Below are positions 16,811 through 24,562 of a stretch of 64,000 nucleotides of DNA, one piece after another. Origin of the DNA: Martinezella rhizogenes (GTDB taxonomy: Bacteria > Pseudomonadota > Alphaproteobacteria > Rhizobiales > Rhizobiaceae); NCBI RefSeq assembly GCF_000799715.1, contig NZ_JUHG01000014.1:62001-126000 (forward strand), read 5' to 3'. Positions within the stretch are counted from its first letter, which is position 1. The number at the start of each line of letters is the position of its first letter. A program made the position numbers and the translations under genes. The notes beneath the pieces are model-generated. The model ran no database searches. It was not told the DNA's origin and worked only from the letters and a program-made list of their open reading frames with translations.

Positions 16811-17242
16811 TCACAGCCTTTGCCGAAGCGCCGCAAGCACCTCAACGGTCCTGGCAATGTCCGCCGATTGAAAATTGGCGGCAAGCGCTCCGATCCAGTC
16901 GCGACGAAGCTGGTCGGCCGCCTCATAGGTGTCGTTGCCCTTGCCGGTCAGGATGACGAGCTGTGCTTTCTTGTGGTGCGGGTTGTCCCGGAATTCCACC
17001 AGATCGTCGCGGACGAGCTCGTTGACGATGCGCTGCACGCCTTGACGGGCAACGCCGGCCTCCTTGGCGATCTGCGCGACCGTGCGTCCGGTCCTTGGCC
17101 GGGCAATGGCGCCGAGCACCTGCCAGCGCGCGCTCGTCAGGCCGATCGGCCCGACGATTTTGTCGCCCCTCGCGAGAAGCCGCCCATTCAGGCGGAAGAC
17201 TTCGAGGATCAGGCGGCCGAGTTCATCTGCATCTGCGAGCAC
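16811..17242 (-). CDS. MarR-family transcriptional regulator
   Basis: 143 aa winged-helix regulator: dimerisation helices at both ends, recognition region RTVAQIAKEAGVARQGVQRIVNELV (about 52-77) and wing DNPHHKKAQLVILT. Starts with GTG at 17242; no other start is in frame nearby. Divergent from a small monooxygenase gene at 17339, with a clear palindrome between them, so it probably represses that gene and itself in response to a phenolic or quinone compound, as many MarR proteins do. Confidence 0.9.
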   Translation of the reverse strand: MLADADELGRLILEVFRLNGRLLARGDKIVGPIGLTSARWQVLGAIARPRTGRTVAQIAKEAGVARQGVQRIVNELVRDDLVEFRDNPHHKKAQLVILTGKGNDTYEAADQLRRDWIGALAANFQSADIARTVEVLAALRQRL

Positions 17243-17274
17243 GGGTCACTTTCTCTGATTGAGGAAATCAATGT

Positions 17275-17290
17275 TGACAACATATTGTCA
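17275..17290. promoter_or_regulatory. Candidate MarR operator
   Basis: TGACAACATATTGTCA: six-base arms TGACAA/TTGTCA around CATA, with TTGACA also reading as a -35 element. It lies 33 bases upstream of the MarR GTG and 49 bases before the divergent ATG at 17339. Confidence 0.65.
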
Positions 17291-17338
17291 TTAATCGATG
17301 ATCAGATCAATGTGAAATCGAACCTTGGAGTGAGAGGC

Positions 17339-17662
17339 ATGAAGACGGAGTCTATTTTTCGCGTGGACAAGTTTGCGGTGCCGGCGCAATCGCGCGATGC
17401 TTTCATGGCCCGGCTACAGGTTACGCATAAGACGCTGGGGGCCGCGGACGGGTGCGTGCAGAACCTGGTTCTCGAACAGGTTTCCGGAGCAGGGGAATTC
17501 AATGTCGTCACCATCGTCGAGTGGCGCGACACCGCCGCCTATGAAAATGCCAGGCAGGCCGCGCAGCAAAGGCAGAAGGAGAACGGCTTCGATCCGCAGA
17601 GCTACTTCCGCGAAATGGGCATCAAGGCCGATCTTGGGAACTACGCGCCGATGCACGAATGA
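17339..17662 (+). CDS. Antibiotic biosynthesis monooxygenase (ABM) domain protein
   Basis: Small dimeric alpha-beta barrel protein, 107 aa. Opening strand SIFRVDKFAVPAQSRDAFM, middle NLVLEQ and VTIVEWRDTAAYENAR match the ABM/YgiN/LsrG-type fold; members are cofactor-free quinol monooxygenases or haem-binding proteins. The ATG at 17339 has GAGAGG just upstream; the longer open frame from 16793 is antisense to MarR and not coding. Paired with the divergent MarR regulator. Its last 41 bases overlap the end of the convergent TetR gene. Confidence 0.8.
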   Translation: MKTESIFRVDKFAVPAQSRDAFMARLQVTHKTLGAADGCVQNLVLEQVSGAGEFNVVTIVEWRDTAAYENARQAAQQRQKENGFDPQSYFREMGIKADLGNYAPMHE

Positions 17663-18218
17663 GACGGGCAGCGGCCTCGCCGGCTGCTTCCATATAGCTC
17701 GGATCGCGATGGAGCAGGACGACGGCGAAGGCGCCGTCAAGCAGCAGGATCACCTGGCGCGCGAGCTGTCGGGCCTCCTTCGCGGCTCCCTCTTCCTCGA
17801 AAACTGAACACAGCCAATCCTCGACGCGCTTCTTGTGCGCGCGGCCGGCCAGGATGGCCGGGTGTCCGGGCAGGTTGATCAGCTCGACGGAGGTGCGCAG
17901 GAAGCCGCAGCCCTTCCATTTGGGATGGCTTGCCGAACGCACGAGGTTGCGGAATATGCCTTCCACCTTGTCGGCCACGTTGCCCTTTGTCTCGGCGAAC
18001 CAGCGCTGGAACAAGGCAAGGTTCGGCTGATCGCGAGTTTCGAGATAGGCGGCGATAAGGTCGTCCTTGCTGCGGAAATGATAGTAGAGCGTCCGCTTGG
18101 TGACGCCAGCTTTCGCCGCGATCGCATCGACGCTGACGGCCCTGATCCCCTCACTGTGGAAGAGCTTGCCGGCAGCCTCGATGATGCGCTCGCGCGTGGG
18201 AAGGATTATATCGCTCAT
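17622..18218 (-). CDS. TetR-family transcriptional regulator
   Basis: 198 aa. N-terminal HTH (about 8-55: ERIIEAAGKLFHSEGIRAVS, VDAIAAKAGVTKRTLYYHF), then an all-helical ligand domain with KWKGCGFLRTSVEL, typical of the YxaF/LmrA-like subgroup that responds to small hydrophobic compounds. Divergent from the alpha/beta-hydrolase/GST pair with 72 bases between, which contain a candidate operator. The 3' end overlaps the ABM gene by 41 bases on the opposite strand. Confidence 0.9.
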   Translation of the reverse strand: MSDIILPTRERIIEAAGKLFHSEGIRAVSVDAIAAKAGVTKRTLYYHFRSKDDLIAAYLETRDQPNLALFQRWFAETKGNVADKVEGIFRNLVRSASHPKWKGCGFLRTSVELINLPGHPAILAGRAHKKRVEDWLCSVFEEEGAAKEARQLARQVILLLDGAFAVVLLHRDPSYMEAAGEAAARLIRASARSSQDRP

Positions 18219-18225
18219 GTCTCAG

Positions 18226-18247
18226 GTATACCGACCAGTGAATATAC
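18226..18247. promoter_or_regulatory. Candidate TetR operator
   Basis: Imperfect inverted repeat with outer arms GTATA (18226-18230) and TATAC (18243-18247) and inner CCGACC, beginning eight bases upstream of the TetR ATG. It resembles the ACCGACC-containing dyads of TetR-family sites, but the right inner half is degenerate. Confidence 0.45.
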
Positions 18248-18290
18248 ACAATGCGAACGCTCTTCTATCCTTGCAGGAATGAACGGCACA

Positions 18291-19202
18291 ATGCTTCGCC
18301 CATCGACCGAGAACGGCCTTACCGTAGAGATCCCATGCCGGGATGGCGTGCGGCTGGGCGGTCATCTGTGGCGCGCGCCGGATACTGGTTCGCTCGGCAG
18401 CATCATCATCAATCCCGCCACTGGGGTTCTCGCACGCTATTATCATCGCTATGCCCGTTTCCTCGCGCGCCACGGCTTCGACGTTCTCACCTACGACTAT
18501 CGCGGCATCGGCCTTTCGCGGCCCAAGCGCCTGCGTGGCTGCGGTTATCGCTGGCGGGAGTGGGGAGAGTGCGATTTCGACGCGGCGCTTCGTTTCATGC
18601 ATGACCGCCGGCGCGAGGGGCCGCTGATGGTGGTCGGACACAGTGTCGGCGGCTTCCTGCCGGGGCTGGCCGAAAGTGCGCCGCTGATCGACCGAATGCT
18701 GACGGTCGGCGCGCAATATGCCTGGTGGGGCGATTACATGCCGCGCCGGCGGCTTGCCCTCTTCGTCAAATGGCATGTCGTCATGCCGGTCATCACCGCG
18801 CTTTGCGGTTACTTCCCCGGCCGCGGGCTCGGCTGGCTGGAGGATCTGCCGGCTGGTGTCGCCAATGAGTGGAGCTTTCGCAAGTCCCGTTTCGAGCGCA
18901 GCCATCCGCGTGGCGAGCGTCAGGCCGTCCTTTCGCACATGGCCGCGATGCGGGCGCCGATCCTTGCCGTCGCCGTCTCGGACGACGAGCTCGGCACGAT
19001 ACCCGCCGTCCAGCGCACGCTTGGCTATTACAGTGGTGCGCAGCGGTCGGCGGTGCTGCTACGGCCAGCCGATTACGGCCGCCAATCCATCGGCCATTTC
19101 AACCTGTTTCATGACAGCCACGCCGTCGGCTTCTGGATTGACACGCTCTCCTGGCTTCAGGATGGTCGCAATCCTTGGCCGGGGCATGATCTCGACTCAT
19201 GA
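18291..19202 (+). CDS. Alpha/beta-hydrolase (serine hydrolase)
   Basis: 303 aa hydrolase-fold protein. YDYRGIG (69-75) after strand 4, nucleophile Ser118 in GHSVGG; His near GHFNLFHD supplies the base, and DDE in AVSDDELGT is the likely acid. Resembles uncharacterised alpha/beta-hydrolases annotated as YheT-like or serine aminopeptidase S33 members; substrate unknown. Start placed at 18291, 12 bases after AGGA; ATG at 18279 abuts the same AGGA and is less likely. The gene overlaps the frame of the next one (GST) and both are probably governed by the divergent TetR. Confidence 0.82.
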   Translation: MLRPSTENGLTVEIPCRDGVRLGGHLWRAPDTGSLGSIIINPATGVLARYYHRYARFLARHGFDVLTYDYRGIGLSRPKRLRGCGYRWREWGECDFDAALRFMHDRRREGPLMVVGHSVGGFLPGLAESAPLIDRMLTVGAQYAWWGDYMPRRRLALFVKWHVVMPVITALCGYFPGRGLGWLEDLPAGVANEWSFRKSRFERSHPRGERQAVLSHMAAMRAPILAVAVSDDELGTIPAVQRTLGYYSGAQRSAVLLRPADYGRQSIGHFNLFHDSHAVGFWIDTLSWLQDGRNPWPGHDLDS

Positions 19203-19222
19203 ATCGGATTACAGGAGTATTC

Positions 19223-19876
19223 ATGCATCGTCTCTATTACTCGCCGGGCGCCTGCTCGCTCGCCGTCCATATTGTGCTCGAGGAGATCGGTGAACCCTAT
19301 GAGAAGGAGATCCGCTCTTCCCTTGCCAGCAAGGGTACGCTGACGCCCGAATATCTGGCAATCAACCCCAAGGGCCGCGTGCCAGCGCTTTCAGGCGTAA
19401 GCGGCGGAGCGGGTGGTGCACCGAACCTGTTGACCGAGGCGCCGGCTATCCTCCTGTTTCTGGCGCGTAGCCATCCAAAGGCTCGGCTTCTGCCCGCCGA
19501 TCCAGCCGGCGAGGCGCGTTGCCTCGAATGGCTGAACTGGCTAGCGGTCGATCTGCACGGCGTCGCCTATGGGCAGCTCTGGCGGGCGCATCGCTTCGTA
19601 GACGATCCCGCGCTCTATCCCGCCGTCGTCGCCAAGGGGCGGGAGAATATCCGCGCCGGCTACGATCACATCGAGCGCATTCTCTCGGACGGGCGGCGCT
19701 GGGCCGTGCCGGGGCAGTTCACTGTCGCCGACGCCTATCTGCTGGTGTTCTGGCAGTGGGGCAAGCGGATCGAGCTCGACATGCGGGCGGGATGGCCGCA
19801 TTGGGCGGCGCTGATGGAGAAGGTGCTTGCGCGCCCGTCCGTGCGGCGGGCGTTCGAACAGGAAGGCCTGTCCTAG
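19223..19876 (+). CDS. Glutathione S-transferase
   Basis: 217 aa. N-terminal thioredoxin-like domain (1-80; MHRLYYSPGACSLAVHIVLEE, with Cys11/Ser12 at the position used by beta-class GSTs, and NPKGRVPAL for glutathione binding), C-terminal helical domain ending in a FTVADAYLLVFWQWG N-capping-box segment. Conjugates or reduces electrophiles with glutathione in the cytosol. ATG at 19223 has AGGAG 5 bases upstream. It starts 20 bases after the hydrolase stop and ends with a four-base overlap with the convergent LysR gene. Confidence 0.92.
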   Translation: MHRLYYSPGACSLAVHIVLEEIGEPYEKEIRSSLASKGTLTPEYLAINPKGRVPALSGVSGGAGGAPNLLTEAPAILLFLARSHPKARLLPADPAGEARCLEWLNWLAVDLHGVAYGQLWRAHRFVDDPALYPAVVAKGRENIRAGYDHIERILSDGRRWAVPGQFTVADAYLLVFWQWGKRIELDMRAGWPHWAALMEKVLARPSVRRAFEQEGLS

Positions 19877-20763
19877 CTGGCATCGGTCGACGCCAGATGC
19901 TCGAAAAGATCACGCGCGGGCGCCGTCAGTTCCTCTCCGGAGCGGATGCAGACCGATAGCCGTCTCATCGCCCAGTCATCGGCAAGGCGGATAGCCGCGA
20001 TCTTCGTGGATCGGCCTCGGGATCGTGCCGCCGTCTCGGGCACGATCCCGAGGCCGACGCCGTCAGCCGCCATCTGGCAGATGCCCTCGAAGGTGCGCAG
20101 GCGCACCCGTGTCTTCAGCTTGACACCCATCCTCGCCGCCTGAGTGTCGATGTGGTCCTGCAACGCACCGCCCGAAAGCCCGACGAAATGCTGGTGCAGG
20201 ATATCGGCAAAGGCGATCCGCTTCTTGTCCGCCAGCGCGTGATCGCGGGGCATGACCACCACCAGCCGGTCGATGGCGAAGGGGCGCAGCTCCAGACCGC
20301 TGGTGTCGACCGCATCCGAGAGAATGCCGATCTCCGCCAGCCCGGCGGTAACGGCCTTGGCGATCTCGATGCTTTGCCGCTCCTTGAGCTCGATATCGAT
20401 CTGCGGATGCGCCTTCATCCAAGGGGCGAGCCGTTCGGGCAGGAATTCGGTGATTGTGGCGGTGTTGGCGGCAAGCCGGAGGGTGGCGCGTAGGCCGCTG
20501 GCATGCTCGCCGAGTTCGCCATGCATCTGCGCCATTTGCCGCTGGATCAGGCGGGCGTGATGTGCCAGTGCCTCGCCGGCCGGTGTTGGCCAGACGCCAC
20601 GGCGGCCGCGCTCGAGCAGCTTGACTTCGCCGGTCGCTTCCATGTCGCGCAGGCGCTCGCTGGCGGCGGCCAGGGAAAGCCCGACATCGGCGGCGCCATG
20701 GGTGATGCTGCCGGCATCCACCACGGCGAGGAAAAGGCGAAGATCGATCAGGTCGAAGCGCAT
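19873..20763 (-). CDS. LysR-family transcriptional regulator
   Basis: 296 aa. N-terminal HTH (FDLIDLRLFLAVVDAGSITHGA, LSLAAASERLRDMEATGEVKLLERG) and a type-2 periplasmic-binding effector domain. ATG at 20763 gives the usual short leader; an in-frame ATG at 20775 is possible. Divergent from the TSUP permease gene (98 bases), with a textbook T-N11-A palindrome between them, so regulation of that permease is very likely. The 3' end overlaps the GST gene by four bases. Confidence 0.92.
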   Translation of the reverse strand: MRFDLIDLRLFLAVVDAGSITHGAADVGLSLAAASERLRDMEATGEVKLLERGRRGVWPTPAGEALAHHARLIQRQMAQMHGELGEHASGLRATLRLAANTATITEFLPERLAPWMKAHPQIDIELKERQSIEIAKAVTAGLAEIGILSDAVDTSGLELRPFAIDRLVVVMPRDHALADKKRIAFADILHQHFVGLSGGALQDHIDTQAARMGVKLKTRVRLRTFEGICQMAADGVGLGIVPETAARSRGRSTKIAAIRLADDWAMRRLSVCIRSGEELTAPARDLFEHLASTDAS

Positions 20764-20826
20764 GCGGGTGAGCATAGCCGAGATCCAGCCTTCGGACCAG
20801 CCGAAGTCTGGCTGCGGATCATCCGC

Positions 20827-20843
20827 ATTGCGCCTGGCGCAAT
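20827..20843. promoter_or_regulatory. LysR box (perfect dyad with T-N11-A core)
   Basis: ATTGCGCCTGGCGCAAT is a perfect 17-base palindrome around a central T; within it T20829-N11-A20841 matches the LysR-type T-N11-A rule. It is located 64 bases upstream of the LysR ATG and 19 bases upstream of the TSUP ATG. Confidence 0.75.
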
Positions 20844-20861
20844 ATCCCCTATGTCAGCGGC

Positions 20862-21611
20862 ATGATGGATCATTCGACATTGCTCGTCGTCGCGGTCGCC
20901 GCGACCTTCTTTGCCGCCGGCATCGTCAAGGGCGTCACCGGCATGGGATTGCCGACGGTCGCCATGGGCGTGCTCGGCGCGCTGATCTCGCCGCTTACCG
21001 CCGCCGGCCTGCTGATCGCACCATCCTTCGTGACCAATGTCTGGCAGCTCTTCGCTGGCCCGAAATTCGGCCCGCTTCTGCGCAGGCTGTGGCCGATGAT
21101 GCTGGCGATTGTCGCCGGCACCGTGGCGGGCTCGTCGCTGCTGACCAGCGGCGACACCATGCTGACGACGGCAGCACTTGGTGCGGCGCTGGTGATCTAT
21201 GCTGCCTATACGCTCGTCGCCCGCCAACTCCACGTACCAGCGCGGCTGGAGCCGTGGCTGTCGCCGGTCATCGGTCTTGTCACCGGTGCCGTCACCGGCG
21301 GCACTGGAGTTTTCGTTATCCCGGCCGTGCCCTATCTTCAGGCGCTTGGTCTGGAAAAGGACGATCTGGTGCAGGCGCTCGGCCTGTCCTTCACCATCTC
21401 CACGATTGCGCTCGCCGCCGGGCTTGCCTGGCGCGGCGCTTTCCAGCTCGACAATCTCGCGATGTCGGCGCTGGCGATTGTGCCGGCGCTTGCCGGCATG
21501 TGGACGGGGCAGATCGTTCGCAACCGCGTCAGCCCGGCGACATTTAGGCTATGGTTTCTGATCTGCCTGCTTCTTCTTGGCACCGAAATGCTCGCAAGGC
21601 CGTTTTTCTGA
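20862..21611 (+). CDS. TSUP-family permease (TauE/SafE-like)
   Basis: Inner-membrane protein of 249 aa with about eight helices in two repeats, each carrying a short Gly-rich motif (GIVKGVTGMGLPTVAMGVL in the first, GAVTGGTGVFVIPAVPYLQ in the second) as in TauE/SafE sulfite/sulfoacetate exporters and other organic-anion permeases. The actual substrate is not readable. Start at the first of two ATGs. Divergent from the LysR regulator. Confidence 0.88.
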   Translation: MMDHSTLLVVAVAATFFAAGIVKGVTGMGLPTVAMGVLGALISPLTAAGLLIAPSFVTNVWQLFAGPKFGPLLRRLWPMMLAIVAGTVAGSSLLTSGDTMLTTAALGAALVIYAAYTLVARQLHVPARLEPWLSPVIGLVTGAVTGGTGVFVIPAVPYLQALGLEKDDLVQALGLSFTISTIALAAGLAWRGAFQLDNLAMSALAIVPALAGMWTGQIVRNRVSPATFRLWFLICLLLLGTEMLARPFF

Positions 21612-21631
21612 ACGCGGCAATCGGCCCGATA

Positions 21632-22927
21632 TTATGAAAGAGCCCGAGTGGCGTTTGCCGGCATGACCCGCAGAGTCAGTCCCCAGAAAACGAGGGCGAC
21701 AGCGCTGATGCCGGCGCCAAGCAGGCAGACGCCAAGCCACCCGGCATAGGCATAGGCAAGCGTCGACATGGAGGAGCCGAACGCGCTGCCGATGGAATAG
21801 AAGACCATGTAGCCCGCCGTCAGCCGGCTCTGGGCGTCGGGCCGCACGCGATAGATCATCGCCTGGTTGGTCACATGTACGGCCTGAAGGCCAAAGTCGA
21901 TGACGACAACGCCGACGACCAGCCAGAGGATCGAATGCGGGAGCAGGGAAATCGGCCCCCAGGCCAGCAGCATCAGCGCCAGCGAGATACCCGTGGTGCG
22001 CTGGCCCAATCCCCGATCCGTCCACCGTCCAGCCCTGGTCGCGCCCAAAGCTCCGGCCACACCGGCAAGCCCGAACAGGCCGATCGCCGTGTGCGACAGG
22101 GAGAAGGGCGGTGCGCTCAGCGGCAGGACGAGCGGTGTCAGCAGCGTCGTGATATTGGCGAAGATCAGCATGCAGATGATGCCGCGGATCAGCAGCGCCG
22201 GTTCGGAGACGAGCAATCCGAACAGCGAGCCGATCAGGCGCGGATAGGACATTGTCGCCGGGCGCGTTTCCTGACGGGGCAGGGCCTTCCAGAGCAGCGC
22301 GACGATGATAAGTGTCGCTAGCGCCGAAGCGAGATAAACCGTCCGCCAGCCAGAGAGATCGGTGAGCGTGCCGGCGACGGTGCGGGCAAGCAGAATGCCG
22401 AGGACGATACCGCTGGTGACGACCCCGACGATATGGCCGCGCTCGGCCGGCGGGGCGAGGCTCGCGGCATAGGCGACGAAGGCTTGCGTCACCACCGCCA
22501 GAAGCCCCATGACCGCCATTGCCACCAGCAACATGTTTCCACTGGAGGCGAAGCCGATGGCGACCAGTGCCGCGACGGAGAGCAGCGATTGCGCGATCAC
22601 CAGCCGGCGCCGGTCGATGAGGTCACCGATCGGAACCAGCAGGATCAGCCCCAATCCATAGCCGATCTGGGTCGCCCCGACGATCAGTCCGGCATGGGCG
22701 CGCGACAGGCCGAGATCGTCGGCCATCACATCGAGCATCGGATGCGCGAAATAGGCATTGGCCACCGCCAGCCCGCTCGCCACCGCAAAGAGTAGCATCA
22801 GCGCGCGCGACAGCGGCGGTTCTTTGCGCGGCTCGCCATGGTCGGACGTCCTCTGTTCCGTCTCGACCGAGGCTATCTTCCTCTTGGCAAAATCGGTGCC
22901 CAACGCCACATCATCATCGGATCGCAT
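21632..22927 (-). CDS. MFS efflux transporter
   Basis: 431 aa, 12 predicted helices after an unusually long hydrophilic N-tail (about 38 residues, rich in charged residues). The A-like loop PIGDLIDRRRLVIAQ between helices 2 and 3 and the ARTVAGTLTDLSGWRTVY region around helix 5 place it among drug/arabinose-type H+ antiporters. GGAGGAG 7 bases before the ATG. Divergent from an HxlR regulator, with two copies of a palindromic operator in between; probably a regulated efflux pump. Convergent with the TSUP gene (20 bases). Confidence 0.9.
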   Translation of the reverse strand: MRSDDDVALGTDFAKRKIASVETEQRTSDHGEPRKEPPLSRALMLLFAVASGLAVANAYFAHPMLDVMADDLGLSRAHAGLIVGATQIGYGLGLILLVPIGDLIDRRRLVIAQSLLSVAALVAIGFASSGNMLLVAMAVMGLLAVVTQAFVAYAASLAPPAERGHIVGVVTSGIVLGILLARTVAGTLTDLSGWRTVYLASALATLIIVALLWKALPRQETRPATMSYPRLIGSLFGLLVSEPALLIRGIICMLIFANITTLLTPLVLPLSAPPFSLSHTAIGLFGLAGVAGALGATRAGRWTDRGLGQRTTGISLALMLLAWGPISLLPHSILWLVVGVVVIDFGLQAVHVTNQAMIYRVRPDAQSRLTAGYMVFYSIGSAFGSSMSTLAYAYAGWLGVCLLGAGISAVALVFWGLTLRVMPANATRALS

Positions 22928-22947
22928 TCCGTCTCCTCCATCGATTC

Positions 22948-22964
22948 GGTTTTATAATAAAACC
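22948..22964. promoter_or_regulatory. HxlR operator copy 1 (perfect palindrome)
   Basis: GGTTTTATAATAAAACC, perfectly symmetric around the central A, 21 bases upstream of the MFS ATG. The same sequence recurs almost exactly 36 bases to the right. Confidence 0.7.
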
Positions 22965-22983
22965 ATTTGATTGATAGTGGATC

Positions 22984-23000
22984 GGTTTTATAATGCAACC
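22984..23000. promoter_or_regulatory. HxlR operator copy 2
   Basis: GGTTTTATAATGCAACC, same left half and length as copy 1 with two changes in the right half; 23 bases before the HxlR ATG at 23023. TATAAT within it may be the -10 box of the regulator gene, so binding would block transcription. Confidence 0.68.
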
Positions 23001-23022
23001 CTTATCTGTCGAGGGAAGACGC

Positions 23023-23481
23023 ATGGTCGGGCGAAAAAGCCTTAGCGGAAATTATTGCCCGAGCGCGCGATCGCTGGATGTGATCGGCGACTGGTGGTCG
23101 CTGCTCATCGTCCGCGATGCCTTCGATGGGCTGACACGCTTTGGCGAATTTCAGAAGAGCCTCGGCATCGCCAAGAACATCCTGGCCCAGCGGCTGCGCA
23201 CGCTCGTCGAGCGCGGCATTCTCGCATCGGTTCCGGCCGCCAATGGTGGCGCGCACCAAGAATATCACCTGACCGACATGGGCCGCGATCTGTTCCCGGT
23301 CATGGTGGCGCTGCGGCAATGGGGAGAGCGCTATCTGTTCGAGCCGGGCGAGCCGCATTCAAAGCTCGTTGAACGCGACACCGGCCGACCCATCCGCCTT
23401 GATGTCCGAACGGATGATGGCAACGCGATCACCGCCGACAAGGCGCTCATTCTCAAGGTGCCCGTCCCGGACGAGGATTGA
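23023..23481 (+). CDS. HxlR-family winged-helix regulator
   Basis: 152 aa. Typical HxlR block: CPSARSLDVIGDWWSLLIVRDAF, TRFGEFQKSLGIAKNILAQRLRTLVERGIL and a wing ending EYHLTDMGRDLFPVM. Many family members sense electrophiles or aldehydes through an N-terminal Cys, and one Cys is present near residue 12. The ATG at 23023 has GAGGGAAG upstream and excludes ten extra codons of the longer frame, which would run through the operator. Divergent from the MFS pump. Confidence 0.9.
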   Translation: MVGRKSLSGNYCPSARSLDVIGDWWSLLIVRDAFDGLTRFGEFQKSLGIAKNILAQRLRTLVERGILASVPAANGGAHQEYHLTDMGRDLFPVMVALRQWGERYLFEPGEPHSKLVERDTGRPIRLDVRTDDGNAITADKALILKVPVPDED

Positions 23482-23511
23482 TCGGTCAAGCCGCCAGCCG
23501 ACCTCCAGCTT

Positions 23512-24414
23512 CTATTGCTCGAGAGAATCCGCGAAAAGATGCTCGCTCATGAAGTCGACGAAGACCCTGAGCTTCGGAGAAGGATATCGGCTGGCGGGCC
23601 ATAGAATCCGCATCGTACCGGCATGGACCACATAGTCGTCGAGCACCGTCTTTAGTTCTCCGGTCCGGAGTTGCCGGCGCACAAGCCAATGCGGCAGACA
23701 GGCGATGCCGACACCCTGTTCGGCCATCAGCAGCAGGGGTTCGATCGTATTGGCGGCCACCGCCGGTTGGAGGGGGATGTCCAGGTCCCGGCCGTCGCGC
23801 CGCAATGGCCATCGTTCGAACTTGCGGCTGGTTGCGAACCGATGCAGCAGGCAGGCGTGGCCTGTAAGATCTTCCGGCATCCGGGGAATGCCGCGCCGTG
23901 ACAGATAATCCGGCGAGGCGACGAGCTTCAGGTGAAACTCCCGCAGCGAGCGGCTCATCAGCCGTGAATCCGACACCTCTCCCGCCCGAATAACGGCGTC
24001 GAAGCCGTCTTCGATCACGTCGACCAGATGGTCGCTGAATTCGAGGTCGAGCTGGACCTCGGGATAGGCGCGCATGAAGGCGTTGAGAGCAGGCACCGTC
24101 AGTGCATTGACGATGGGAAGGCTGATGCGGAGCCGGCCGCGGGGCGCCTCGCGGGTCTGCGCCAGCTCCAATTCCGCCAGCTCGATCTCGCCGAGGATGC
24201 GCCGGCATCGTTCCAGGAACATCGCGCCTTCCTCGGTCAGCGTGATGCTGCGCGTCGAGCGGTGGAAGAGGCGAACCCCAAGACGCTCCTCAAGGCGGGT
24301 GATCGCCTTGCCCACGGCTGACGATGACAGGCCGAGCTGCTGCCCGGCGATGGTGAAGCTCCTGGCATCGGCGGCGCGCACGAAGGCGCTCATCGTCCCG
24401 ATATCATCCGTCAT
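23512..24414 (-). CDS. LysR-family transcriptional regulator
   Basis: 300 aa, CrgA-like subgroup. HTH at about 6-60 (MSAFVRAADARSFTIAG, AVGKAITRLEERLGVRLFHR) and effector domain with the SRSLREFHLKLVASPDYLSRRG and LLMAEQGVGIACLPHWLV segments. Convergent with the HxlR gene, divergent from the polysaccharide deacetylase gene 148 bases away; two GTTCC/GGAAC dyads lie immediately in front of its ATG. Confidence 0.92.
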   Translation of the reverse strand: MTDDIGTMSAFVRAADARSFTIAGQQLGLSSSAVGKAITRLEERLGVRLFHRSTRSITLTEEGAMFLERCRRILGEIELAELELAQTREAPRGRLRISLPIVNALTVPALNAFMRAYPEVQLDLEFSDHLVDVIEDGFDAVIRAGEVSDSRLMSRSLREFHLKLVASPDYLSRRGIPRMPEDLTGHACLLHRFATSRKFERWPLRRDGRDLDIPLQPAVAANTIEPLLLMAEQGVGIACLPHWLVRRQLRTGELKTVLDDYVVHAGTMRILWPASRYPSPKLRVFVDFMSEHLFADSLEQ

Positions 24415-24420
24415 CCGCTC

Positions 24421-24458
24421 GTTCCGATATTGGAATTTTGTTCCGAAATAATCGGAAC
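24421..24458. promoter_or_regulatory. Pair of LysR operator dyads
   Basis: Two similar dyads in tandem: TTCCGATATTGGAA at 24422-24435 and, 19 bases further, arms GTTCCGA (24440-24446) and TCGGAAC (24452-24458) around AATAA. They begin six bases upstream of the LysR ATG, which suggests autorepression as well as control of the divergent deacetylase gene. Confidence 0.62.
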
Positions 24459-24562
24459 TTTAGCTCAATTGTTTGAAATCCCGCAAGCGTTCATCCTCCC
24501 GGTACGGAATGAGGAGCGAACCCGAAACATGACGCTCCTCCCGAACGAGACAGGAGTTTCAA

